Below are positions 52,336 to 60,099 of a stretch of DNA of 64,000 bases, in pieces (positions within the stretch are counted from its first letter, which is position 1; every line of letters begins with the position of its first letter). The DNA is from JANRIC01 sp033765345 (GTDB taxonomy: Bacteria; Bacteroidota; Bacteroidia; Cytophagales; Microscillaceae): the NCBI GenBank assembly GCA_033765345.1, contig JANRIC010000033.1, positions 1-64,000 on the forward strand, given 5' to 3'. Below the pieces are notes generated by a model that saw nothing but the letters and a program-made list of their open reading frames with translations, was not told the origin of the DNA and searched no databases. Made by a program: the position numbers and the translations under genes.

Positions 52336-53520
52336 TTGAAAATCGTCTATATTCATCAATACTTTAGAACACCCGAAGAAGGCGGAGCTATCCGGTCTTA
52401 TTATCTGGCTACGGCTTTGGCGGCGCAGGGGCATCAAGTGGAGTTGATTTGTGCTTATTCGGGAAAAAAATACCGCAAGCGTATGGTAGAAGGAGTTCTT
52501 GTGCATGAATTACCCATACCCTACAACAACCGCATGGGCAAATGGGCTAGAATAAAAGCTTTTTTAAAATTTGTTTGGATGGCTTTTGGGCGTGCAAGCC
52601 GCATCCCTCAAGCAGACTTGTATTATGTCAGTTCTACTCCTTTGACAGTAGGGCTTATTGCGCTTTTATTAAAAAAGCTGTACCGAAAAAAGTACTATTT
52701 TGAAGCAAGAGATCTTTGGCCCGAAGTGCCTATTGCTTTGGGCGTGATTCGGGGGCGATTGATGCAATTCTTTTTAAGGTATCTCGAGAAACAAATCTAC
52801 ATCCACGCCGAAAAACTGATTGCGCTTTCACCGGGGATACGGGAAGGGATGCTCAGACAAGCTCCACAAAAAGAAGTTTATTTAATCCCTAACTTGGCAG
52901 ATTGTACGTTTTTTAATCCACAGCCTTATATTTCTCAAAAAAAAATATCAATCTGTGGAGTGATGTACGATTGGGGAGAAGGTTTTTTAATCACGTATTT
53001 TGGATCATTGGGGCGAGCCAATGCGCTGAGTTCTTTGGTAGACATTGCTGCTTGGTTTCAGGAAAACAAGATGGATGGAGTACAGTTTCTCATCGTAGGA
53101 GACGGTGCCGAAAAAGAAAAGCTCCTTCAAAAAATGCAAAATCTTCAAAATATTTGCTTGATCAAGACCGTGAATAAATACGATTTAAGAGAAATTTTAA
53201 ATTTAACGGATATAACATATATCTCTTTTCTCAATCACCCAATCCTAGAAACTACAAGCCCCAATAAATTTTTTGATGCACTGGCGGCTGGTAAATTATG
53301 TGTAATCAATTTCAAGGGTTGGCTCAAAGATATGGTGGAGCAAGAGCGTTGCGGGTTTTATGCAAATCCGGAGCAACCTGAGGTGTTTTATGAAAAATTA
53401 AATCCTTTTCTTCAAAATCCGGCTTTATTGAGAGAATATCAAAAAAATGCCCGAAAATTAGCCAAGTCGAGATTTTCAAAACAACTGCTTGTATCCGACT
53501 TTATAGAATTATTCAACTAA
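52336..53520 (+). CDS. Glycosyltransferase family 4 protein
   Basis: A 394-residue GT4, WbuB-like glycosyltransferase (GT-B fold). The N-terminal Rossmann domain has IVYIHQYFRTPEEGGAIRSYYLA (residues 3-25) and the YYFEARDLWPEVPIALGV segment; the C-terminal domain has LITYFGSLGRANALSSLVD (about 218) and the donor-site ILETTSPNKFFDALAAGK region. It would transfer a sugar from a nucleotide donor in surface polysaccharide or O-antigen synthesis. The only reasonable start is TTG 52336; the ATG at 52325 is out of frame and soon stops. It stands alone beyond the tandem array, without the usual polysaccharide cluster. Confidence 0.88.
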   Translation: MKIVYIHQYFRTPEEGGAIRSYYLATALAAQGHQVELICAYSGKKYRKRMVEGVLVHELPIPYNNRMGKWARIKAFLKFVWMAFGRASRIPQADLYYVSSTPLTVGLIALLLKKLYRKKYYFEARDLWPEVPIALGVIRGRLMQFFLRYLEKQIYIHAEKLIALSPGIREGMLRQAPQKEVYLIPNLADCTFFNPQPYISQKKISICGVMYDWGEGFLITYFGSLGRANALSSLVDIAAWFQENKMDGVQFLIVGDGAEKEKLLQKMQNLQNICLIKTVNKYDLREILNLTDITYISFLNHPILETTSPNKFFDALAAGKLCVINFKGWLKDMVEQERCGFYANPEQPEVFYEKLNPFLQNPALLREYQKNARKLAKSRFSKQLLVSDFIELFN

Positions 53521-53794
53521 ATTCATTTTTTTATCCTTCTCAAAAGGAAATTCCCCAGAAAGTATTTAAAATACCAAGAAAAAAAACGATTATCTTATAA
53601 ATTACAAGAAATTACCGAAAACGAGAACCAGCCTTCTTAAAGCAGCAAACTAAAGTTGCTAAATATTAAACAAATATTAAGATTTATTGCTAAATATTCA
53701 TTTCTATTTAACATGTTGTATCACATAAGTAAACTTTTTATAGGTAGGTTTGAAGTAATAATGAGCATGGATGAGGGGGCATCACTTAAAACCC

Positions 53795-55069
53795 ATGATT
53801 AAGAAAAATCTGGAAAAAAGTTCGGGATTTTGGTTGAGTGTATACGCAATTTCTACTGCTTTTGGGGTTTATTTCTGCATGTATGCATTCAGAAAGCCTT
53901 TTTCAGTGGCTACTTTCGTGGGTTTGAGTTTTTGGGGGGTAGATTATAAAATCTTGTTGGTACTGGCTCAAGTGCTTGGGTACATGCTCTCTAAGTTTAT
54001 GGGGATTCGGTTTATTTCAGGGATGCCCAAAGAAAAAAGGGCTTTTTTTCTGCTTGCTTTGATTGGTTTGGCAGAATTATCTTTATTGTTTTTTGCTTTG
54101 GTATCACCCCCTTACAATATTTTCTTTCTTTTTCTGAATGGAATTCCTTTGGGAATGGTTTGGGGAATCGTATTTTCTTATCTCGAGGGGCGAAATACAA
54201 GCGAAGTACTTGGCGCAGGTCTGAGTGGGAGCTTCATCGTTTCGTCCGGGGCGGTCAAGTCAGTTGGTAAGTTTGTGATGGATTCCTGGGGTTTGAGTGA
54301 ATTTTGGATGCCTTTTGTAAGTGGGCTTTTGTTTGTGATACCCTTGCTGATTTTCACCTATTTATTAAATGAATTGCCTCCCCCGACTGAGCAAGACATC
54401 CGGGCAAGGACACAAAGAGAACCCATGAACGCTTCTGGAAGAAGGGAGTTTTTCCTGGCTTATTGGGGTGGATTGGCACTTTTGGTAGGTTTTTATATGT
54501 TTCTGACGGCTTTTCGGGATTTTCGAGATAATTTCATGGCGGAAATCTGGCAGGCACTGGGTTATGAAAAATCGGTTTATATTTTCACCACCACTGAAAT
54601 TCCGATTGCTGTGATAGTACTCTTGGTTTGGGGGGGCATGATGCTGATCAAAAACAACCAAAAAGCTTTTATGATATATCACTGGATGATTATGCTATCG
54701 GTCTTGCTTGTAGGGCTGAGTACCTTCTTATATCAAGTAGCCCTTTTAAATCCAGTATGGTGGATGATTCTGGTGGGTTTGGGTTTGTATGTGGCTTATG
54801 TGCCTTTTGGATGTTTGCTTTTTGACAGGATGTTGGCAGCGTTCAGATATCCGGGTACAGCGGGTTTTATGATTTATATGGCAGATGCTTTCGGATATTT
54901 GGGCAGTGTAGGGATTTTATTATACAAAAACTTCGGGCAGGCAAATCTAAGTTGGCTTGATTTCTTTATCTACTCAGCTTATTTCCTTTGCCTGATTGGG
55001 TTGTTGATGATTGGGGCTTCAGCCTTGTACTTTCGTCCGAGGCTTCGAGCAATATCAAGAACTATATAA
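53795..55069 (+). CDS. DUF5690/MFS-like permease, possible organophosphonate transporter
   Basis: A 424-residue membrane protein with about 12 helices. YFCMYAFRKPFSVATFVG (about residues 22-39) resembles the organophosphate:phosphate antiporter subgroup of the MFS (GlpT/UhpT-like), and the remainder fits the DUF5690 family of Bacteroidota. I start at ATG 53795 (MIKKNLEKSSGFWL); ATG 53771 would add eight residues. The gene precedes three phosphonate-catabolism genes, which suggests uptake of an organophosphonate such as 2-aminoethylphosphonate. This role is inferred from context. A repeat-containing 269-bp gap separates it from the PhnZ-like gene, so they may be separately transcribed. Confidence 0.75.
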   Translation: MIKKNLEKSSGFWLSVYAISTAFGVYFCMYAFRKPFSVATFVGLSFWGVDYKILLVLAQVLGYMLSKFMGIRFISGMPKEKRAFFLLALIGLAELSLLFFALVSPPYNIFFLFLNGIPLGMVWGIVFSYLEGRNTSEVLGAGLSGSFIVSSGAVKSVGKFVMDSWGLSEFWMPFVSGLLFVIPLLIFTYLLNELPPPTEQDIRARTQREPMNASGRREFFLAYWGGLALLVGFYMFLTAFRDFRDNFMAEIWQALGYEKSVYIFTTTEIPIAVIVLLVWGGMMLIKNNQKAFMIYHWMIMLSVLLVGLSTFLYQVALLNPVWWMILVGLGLYVAYVPFGCLLFDRMLAAFRYPGTAGFMIYMADAFGYLGSVGILLYKNFGQANLSWLDFFIYSAYFLCLIGLLMIGASALYFRPRLRAISRTI

Positions 55070-55116
55070 GGCAAGAACTTATATAAGTATCAAGTAGGGT
55101 GTAACATGAATGCTAA

Positions 55117-55256
55117 TCCCGTGGTCTGCGGCACACAGACCACTAAATTACCCCTGGTTTTTGGCAGAGTTTTATGAATTAGTCCAGGATGATTTTGGGT
55201 TTTTGACGCACTTTGCGGATAGGTTTTAGTGGTCTGTGTGACACAGACCACGGTTA
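55117..55256. repeat. Inverted pair of dispersed hairpins, copies B and C
   Basis: Copy B (55121-55143, GTGGTCTG...CAGACCAC) and copy C (55229-55251, GTGGTCTGTGT-G-ACACAGACCAC) are inverted relative to each other, as shown by their flanks: CCCG before B and CGG after C, ACTAAA after B and TTTAGT before C. Together they enclose 85 bp, forming a small MITE- or BIME-like unit of about 140 bp. Copy A lies at 12357-12383. Confidence 0.8.
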
Positions 55257-55338
55257 GGGGCGTTGGTTATCCATTAATTATGAAAATAAATCATATAAAT
55301 AAACTAATTGTAGGCAACTACTTTATTTAAATAAAATT

Positions 55339-55917
55339 ATGAATTCTATCAATCAAACGGTGGATGAGATCATGTCACTTTATGAGAAATACGGAAACGA
55401 ATCTTATGGAGAAAATGTGACTCAAATGGAACACATGCTACAATCGGCTCTCCTGGCTCAAGAAGAAGCTTCTGACGAAGAGTCCGTACTAGCGGCCTTT
55501 TTGCACGACATCGGTCATCTCTGCGAAAAAATAGTAGAGACATCAAATATGGGCGATTTTGGCGTAGAAAACCACGAAGCTTACGGAGCCCTTTTTTTAC
55601 AAGAAAAAGGATTTTCTACCAAAATCGTATCGTCTATAGCCAATCACGTAAATGCCAAACGCTATTTGGTGTTTAAAGACCCAGAATACCTCGCTGGCTT
55701 GTCCGAAGCCAGTAAAAAAACCCTGGAATACCAAGGAGGACCCATGAATGCCACCGAAGCAACGCGCTTTGAGTCAGACCCTTATTTTGAATTCCATATC
55801 AAATTACGCAACTGGGACGACCAAGCCAAAGTACCCGGAGCTTCACAGTGCCTTTTAGAAGAAATGAAAGCCATGATGATTCGACATCTTGAGCAACACT
55901 ATTCATCCCTCAATTAA
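55339..55917 (+). CDS. PhnZ-like HD-domain phosphonate oxygenase
   Basis: A 192-residue HD-domain protein of the phosphonate-operon type. The mixed-valent di-iron ligands of PhnZ can be matched as His32 (QMEHML), His56-Asp57 (FLHDIGH), His79 (VENHEAYG), His103 (ANHVNAKRYL) and Asp160 (NWDDQAK). KTLEYQGGPMN and KVPG are further PhnZ family strings. PhnZ oxidatively cleaves (R)-1-hydroxy-2-aminoethylphosphonate to glycine and phosphate. Its lid residues (Tyr24 and Glu27 in PhnZ, from memory) correspond to Ser22-Tyr23-Gly24-Glu25 here, so the tyrosine is displaced by one position and specificity may differ. No PhnY-type hydroxylase is in the window. The FAD oxidoreductase gene starts 5 bp downstream. 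Confidence 0.85.
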   Translation: MNSINQTVDEIMSLYEKYGNESYGENVTQMEHMLQSALLAQEEASDEESVLAAFLHDIGHLCEKIVETSNMGDFGVENHEAYGALFLQEKGFSTKIVSSIANHVNAKRYLVFKDPEYLAGLSEASKKTLEYQGGPMNATEATRFESDPYFEFHIKLRNWDDQAKVPGASQCLLEEMKAMMIRHLEQHYSSLN

Positions 55918-55922
55918 AATAC

Positions 55923-57056
55923 ATGAATCAAATACAAAAAAGTGAAATAGCCATCGTTGGTGCAGGTATTGTGGGTTTGTCATTAGCCCTGAGTTTTGCC
56001 AAAAGAGGGCATCAGGTCAGGGTTTTTGAAAGAAACACAGCCGCTGTCGGTGCTTCAGTTCGAAATTTTGGACTTATCTGGCCGATCGGGCAAAAGGATG
56101 GCCACCTCTACAAACGTGCCTTAAAAAGCCGTGAAGTCTGGCAAGAACTTGCTTCACAATCTAGTATACACCTCAATCAAAACGGTTCAATCCACCTGGC
56201 TTACCATCAAGACGAATGGAAAATTCTACAAGAGTTTTTTCAACAGAATCCCTATGCTTCCGAAACTTGTCAGCTGCTCTCAGCCTCCGAAGTATTACAG
56301 AAAAGTGCGGCAGCGAACCCCGAGGGGCTTTTGGGAGGGCTTTGGAGTACAACGGAAATGACCGTAGACCCCAGAGAGGCTATCCCAGGGCTGGCCAGCT
56401 ACCTACAAGACCGATATAAAGTCGACTTTAAATTCGGACACGCAGTGACCGATATTTCCTACCCTCAACTCAAAGCCGGTGGCCGCACCTGGGAAGCTGA
56501 AAAAATTTTCGTGTGTAGTGGAGCAGATTTTGAAACACTTTACCCCGAGATATTTGCCCAAAGCGGTATTACCAAATGTAAACTCCAAATGATGCGCAGC
56601 GAACCCCAACCCAAAGGCTGGCTTTTAGGACCCTCCCTCTGTGCCGGACTTACACTGACGCATTATGCTTCTTTTGAAGACTGCCCTACGCTTCCGGCAC
56701 TCAAAGCCCGCATTCAGGAAGAAATGCCTGAGTATGTCAAATGGGGAATCCACGTACTGCTCAATCAAAATGCCCTGGGAGAACTTGTCATCGGTGACTC
56801 ACACGAATATGGCTGGAATCCCAGCCCATTTGATCAAGAAAAAGTGAATCAATATATTTTAACGTATTTGCAAAAATTCGCTCGCCTGCCCTCTCTCCAA
56901 ATCAAGGAGCGTTGGCAGGGTGTATATCCCAAAATACCAGGGCAAACCGAACTCATCCGCCAGCCCGAACAAGGCGTGATGATCGTCAATGCCCTGAGTG
57001 GAGCAGGAATGACCCTTTCTATGGGGCTGGCTGAACACATTTTGGAACAATTTTAA
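55923..57056 (+). CDS. FAD-dependent oxidoreductase of phosphonate catabolism (HpnW/PbfD type)
   Basis: A 377-residue DAO-fold flavoprotein. The dinucleotide-binding motif is IAIVGAGIVGLSLALSFAKRG (about residues 8-28, shown in part), and NFGLIWPIGQ (about 48-57) and KERWQGVYPKIPG near 325 are hallmarks of the TIGR03364 family. VNALSGAGMTLSMGLAE closes the FAD site. Members of this family in phosphonate gene clusters include PbfD, reported to oxidise N-methyl-2-aminoethylphosphonate to phosphonoacetaldehyde, which the adjacent HAD enzyme could hydrolyse. The exact amine substrate here is inferred. It lies between the PhnZ-like gene (5 bp) and the HAD gene (24 bp). Confidence 0.85.
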   Translation: MNQIQKSEIAIVGAGIVGLSLALSFAKRGHQVRVFERNTAAVGASVRNFGLIWPIGQKDGHLYKRALKSREVWQELASQSSIHLNQNGSIHLAYHQDEWKILQEFFQQNPYASETCQLLSASEVLQKSAAANPEGLLGGLWSTTEMTVDPREAIPGLASYLQDRYKVDFKFGHAVTDISYPQLKAGGRTWEAEKIFVCSGADFETLYPEIFAQSGITKCKLQMMRSEPQPKGWLLGPSLCAGLTLTHYASFEDCPTLPALKARIQEEMPEYVKWGIHVLLNQNALGELVIGDSHEYGWNPSPFDQEKVNQYILTYLQKFARLPSLQIKERWQGVYPKIPGQTELIRQPEQGVMIVNALSGAGMTLSMGLAEHILEQF

Positions 57057-57080
57057 ATCTCAATGACAAATTAACGCATT

Positions 57081-57782
57081 ATGCCTATTAAACTCGTAGT
57101 TTTTGATATGGCCGGTACAACCATCAAAGACGAAAATTATGTCCATCTAACCCTTCAAAACGCCCTGAAAAAAGCCGAAATTGATTCCTCCTTAGAAGAA
57201 ATCAATTTGGTAATGGGCTATCCCAAACCTGTGGCTATTTCTATGATTTTGGAAAATCATCAGAATAACGGCGTTTTAATCGACGCTGAAAAACATTCTA
57301 TTGACTCCATCCATCGATTGTTCGAGGATGAAATGGTAGACTTCTACCAATCCAGCCCACTTCTTCAAGAAGCTCCCAAAGCTGGCGAGGTTTTTCAGCT
57401 TTTACAGGAAAAAGGAATTAAAGTTATTTTAGATACTGGATTCAGCCGTGAAATTGCCGATGTCATTATCGATCGGCTCAACTGGCGCGATAAAATCTTT
57501 GCCAGTGTAACCAGTGACGAAGTAGCCAAGGGGCGACCTCACCCAGATATGATCTTTAAAGCTATGGAACTAGCAGGGCTGGACGATGCCCAGGAAGTAG
57601 CCAAAGTCGGTGACACAGCCTCCGATTTGCAGGAAGGTACCTCGGCAGGGTGTAAATACGTAATTGGAGTGACCAGTGGTGCCTTTCCCAAAGAAGATTT
57701 GGAAAAAGAACCGCATACCCATTTGATTTCAGCATTGAGCGAAATCCTGAATATCCTGGAACTGGAAAGTGTTCAGGCATAA
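57081..57782 (+). CDS. Phosphonatase-like HAD hydrolase
   Basis: A 233-residue HAD-superfamily hydrolase of the PhnX-like type (TIGR03351). Motif I VVFDMAGTTIKDE contains the nucleophile Asp9; the cap includes VMGYPKPVAISMI (about residues 44-56), whose Lys may be the Schiff-base lysine of phosphonoacetaldehyde hydrolase. Motif III lies in VAKGRPHPDMIFKA (about 150), motif IV in KVGDTASDLQEG (about 175). The expected reaction is phosphonoacetaldehyde to acetaldehyde and phosphate, following the FAD oxidoreductase. A hairpin terminator follows 24 bp downstream, so the three-gene set 55339-57782 is one unit. Confidence 0.87.
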   Translation: MPIKLVVFDMAGTTIKDENYVHLTLQNALKKAEIDSSLEEINLVMGYPKPVAISMILENHQNNGVLIDAEKHSIDSIHRLFEDEMVDFYQSSPLLQEAPKAGEVFQLLQEKGIKVILDTGFSREIADVIIDRLNWRDKIFASVTSDEVAKGRPHPDMIFKAMELAGLDDAQEVAKVGDTASDLQEGTSAGCKYVIGVTSGAFPKEDLEKEPHTHLISALSEILNILELESVQA

Positions 57783-57806
57783 TTTTAGGCGGGTCAAATT
57801 ATTGCA

Positions 57807-57840
57807 AAAACACCACCCAAAACCTGTGGTGTTTTCAATT
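57807..57840 (+). terminator. Terminator after the phosphonate genes
   Basis: AAAACACCAC (57807-57816) pairs with GTGGTGTTTT (57826-57835) around a nine-base loop, followed by an AT-rich tail. It separates the HAD gene from the aminotransferase-fold gene. The T-run is short, so termination may be partial. Confidence 0.6.
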
Positions 57841-57865
57841 TTATTGGGTAGATTTATCTCAAAAT

Positions 57866-58888
57866 ATGTTTGAGCACTACCCAATTTCTAAAAAAATCAT
57901 CCAAGAACAGATTCTGGCTGATTTTACAGAGGACTTTTTCCAGATCAAAAAACCGGAAAATATCCTGGAATTTTTGATGACAAACCAAGAAGTGCTTCAT
58001 CATCCTCCTGAACCTTTTGCCGAAAGCCTTCGCCGAAAAATTGCCGATGTCTATCAACTCAATGAACAAAATATACTGGTCTACAATGGTTTGCAGGATG
58101 CTTTGTATCATATCACTCAACTCCTCCAAACTTCATCCTGCAAGATACTACTTCCCGCAGCCCCACACTTTGAAGAAGCCGGAAAATACTTCAGACTTAG
58201 CCTTGATTTTAGTGATGTTCCTCACCGCGCTGGCAATTTTAGGGGTTTTAAGGCAGCGTTTTTAGCCAATCCCAGTATGCCTCAAGGGCAGATTTTATAT
58301 CTGGATGAACTTGAAGATCTGTGCCGAGAATACCCTGAAACGATTTTTGTACTCGATGAGACCTTTGTAGACTTTTGTAGGTATACCTCTACGGCTGTTT
58401 CTTTGGTAAAAAAGCTAAGTAATCTTTTGATAATCAAACCATTCAGTAGCCAAGCGGGTTTACCGGGCTTACATCTCAGCTTTGTAGCAGCCCACAAAAG
58501 GATTGCAGAGGCATTACAAAGAAATACACCCGCCCGCAATATCAATGCATGGAGCATAGAAATCGGAAAATCTTTGGTAGACCATATCCAAAATAACCCC
58601 TTAGACCTGACGCAAATACATCAAAATAGCCGAGAATTTATGCAAATGCTCCACGAATTAGAAAATCTTGAGGTGTTCCCAAGTTATTGTCATTATTTTA
58701 TGGTTGAAATCCAAGACACCAAAACCTCAGTTCTAAAAAAATTTCTTTGGGAGCAACATCAAATACTGATTGATGATCTGGCTGGTTTTCGTGGTATAAA
58801 AGAAAATCAGTTTCGCCTGTGTACGATCAAGCCAGAGCATAATCATTGGCTGCTAGATATATTAAAGTCAAAATCTTACCTACCCTAA
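57866..58888 (+). CDS. Aminotransferase-fold protein lacking the PLP lysine
   Basis: A 340-residue fold-type I aminotransferase relative, closest to HisC/CobD proteins. YNGLQDALYHIT (about residues 72-83), ANPSMPQGQILYLDEL (about 133-148), LDETFVDF (about 165-172) and a C-terminal QFRLCTIKP Arg are in their usual places. Where the family has T-F-S-K-x-x-G-L-A-G-L-R, this protein reads KPFSSQAGLPGLHLSF, with Ser195 in place of the Schiff-base Lys and His for the Arg. Normal transamination therefore looks impossible unless another lysine (for example Lys191) substitutes. It follows the phosphonate genes across a hairpin and precedes a P-loop NTPase gene by 58 bp. A non-catalytic or altered PLP role is inferred. 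Confidence 0.8.
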   Translation: MFEHYPISKKIIQEQILADFTEDFFQIKKPENILEFLMTNQEVLHHPPEPFAESLRRKIADVYQLNEQNILVYNGLQDALYHITQLLQTSSCKILLPAAPHFEEAGKYFRLSLDFSDVPHRAGNFRGFKAAFLANPSMPQGQILYLDELEDLCREYPETIFVLDETFVDFCRYTSTAVSLVKKLSNLLIIKPFSSQAGLPGLHLSFVAAHKRIAEALQRNTPARNINAWSIEIGKSLVDHIQNNPLDLTQIHQNSREFMQMLHELENLEVFPSYCHYFMVEIQDTKTSVLKKFLWEQHQILIDDLAGFRGIKENQFRLCTIKPEHNHWLLDILKSKSYLP

Positions 58889-58946
58889 ACTTTTTACTTA
58901 TCAAAAAATCTCGTAAATTTTGCACATTCACATAAACTACAATTTT

Positions 58947-59507
58947 ATGAGTAGATTTATCATCAGCGGGGCACCGGGCAGCGGCAAATCAGCCCTCCTA
59001 ACAGCACTCAAACAAAAAGGCTATTTCTGCCTAGATAATGATATTGATTTGTTGATTCAGGAACAATCCCAATTGATGCGCGGTATATTTCCCTGGACAA
59101 ATATGCGCTACTTTGCCCAAAGCTGCCTGGGAAGAATGTGGAAAACCCACGAACGCAGCACCAAACACAACCAAATCGTGTTTTTTAACCAAAGTATTCC
59201 TGACCTGATGGCTTATCTCCGCAGTGAACAAATCCCGATTATTCCCATTTATTTGGATACGTACCATAACTGCCACTTTTACCCAGTGATGTTTTTATGC
59301 CCAATTTCTAATACAACCTTCCCCGAAGAAAATCTAGCACAGGCATACACCGTACAGGAAATGCTTCATTTAGAGGAACTTATCAAGGATACTTATACAC
59401 AATTGGGTTTCGAGATTGTAAGTCTCACCTCAGGCAATCCACAAAAAAGCCTGATGCAGGTGATCGATAAAATATGCATGATAGAAGATGAAATTCAATC
59501 CGATTGA
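58947..59507 (+). CDS. AAA_28-type P-loop NTPase
   Basis: A 186-residue nucleotide-binding protein. Walker A is GAPGSGKSALLTALKQKGY (about residues 8-26), followed by a FCLDNDIDLL strand and DLMAYLRSEQIPIIPIYLD, where aspartates could bind Mg2+. This resembles the uncharacterised AAA_28 (predicted ATPase, COG3911) family of kinase-like proteins. ATG 58947 (MSRFIISGAPGSGKS) matches the family N-terminus; the frame from 58920 (TTG) is rejected. The family has no established substrate. It may be co-transcribed with the preceding aminotransferase-fold gene and converges with the small gene at 59511 (stops 3 bp apart). Confidence 0.75.
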   Translation: MSRFIISGAPGSGKSALLTALKQKGYFCLDNDIDLLIQEQSQLMRGIFPWTNMRYFAQSCLGRMWKTHERSTKHNQIVFFNQSIPDLMAYLRSEQIPIIPIYLDTYHNCHFYPVMFLCPISNTTFPEENLAQAYTVQEMLHLEELIKDTYTQLGFEIVSLTSGNPQKSLMQVIDKICMIEDEIQSD

Positions 59508-59510
59508 AAG

Positions 59511-59828
59511 TCAGGCATCAAAAAAATTTACCAGGGCATTTTTAACTTTTTCGATTTCTTGGTGTAAGGCTTTGAGTTCAGGCCAGGTCATTTTTGGCGG
59601 ATTTTTGAGTTTGTTTTCTAATTCTTTAGGTTTAAGCTTTAAGGTAGTTGCTAGATATTTCATATCCAGGTGGTTATCTTGAATAAGCAAATATATTCGC
59701 TCTACTTCCTGATTGAAGCGGGTGTCTAAATTGTCTAATCTTTTCAATATATCCTCAAATAATTCGTAAGTTTTTTCTATATCTGCTTTGATTTTTTTCT
59801 CTATATCGTTATTCATGGAGTTCTTCAT
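59511..59828 (-). CDS. Small helical protein, possible HTH
   Basis: A 105-residue protein, mostly alpha-helical and highly charged. Residues about 1-50 form a probable coiled coil (IEKKIKADIEKTYELFEDIL). Residues about 55-100 (MKYLATTLKLKPKELENKL and MTWPELKALHQEIEKV) resemble a helix-turn-helix of the XRE type, as the two short helices and LKLKPKELENKL are at HTH spacing. ATG 59828 (MKNSMNNDIEK) is the most likely start; 59816 is an alternative. The identity is unknown. It is next to a decayed small gene on the same strand, with which it may once have formed a pair. Confidence 0.55.
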   Translation of the reverse strand: MKNSMNNDIEKKIKADIEKTYELFEDILKRLDNLDTRFNQEVERIYLLIQDNHLDMKYLATTLKLKPKELENKLKNPPKMTWPELKALHQEIEKVKNALVNFFDA

Positions 59829-59863
59829 TTTTAGATCTAAAATACAAAAAAAACAAAGTGAAT

Positions 59864-60089
59864 TCAAGACATCCCTTTGGATTTTTGATAGTTTTGGAGT
59901 TGTTTTTTACAATAATCAACAAACTTCCACATCTTTTGCAGGTCTTTTTTCAAAACTTTTTGGGTAGTTTTATCCAGTGCATCCTAATTCTCATCAAAAT
60001 TCCTCTGTGCTCTCTCAGCATAGGCTTTTGCAGCCTCATAATCTTTTTCCAATCTTGCAAAATCTTTATCCAAATCTGGCGTACTCATT
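59864..60089 (-). pseudogene. Decayed small helical-protein gene (frameshift plus in-frame stop)
   Basis: Reading leftwards from ATG 60087-60089, the frame gives MSTPDLDKDF and then shifts at a run of five A/T (about 60058-60062). In the shifted frame a coherent helical protein continues (ARLEKDYEAAKAYAERAQRN), meets an in-frame TAG at 59984-59986, and resumes as DALDKTTQKVLKKDLQKMW to TGA at 59864-59866. The reconstructed product is about 74 residues. Two lesions in otherwise protein-like sequence indicate a pseudogene. The frameshift could be a sequencing error, but the TAG could not easily be. The intact small gene at 59511 follows. Confidence 0.55.
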
Positions 60090-60099
60090 TCTCTGCTTT

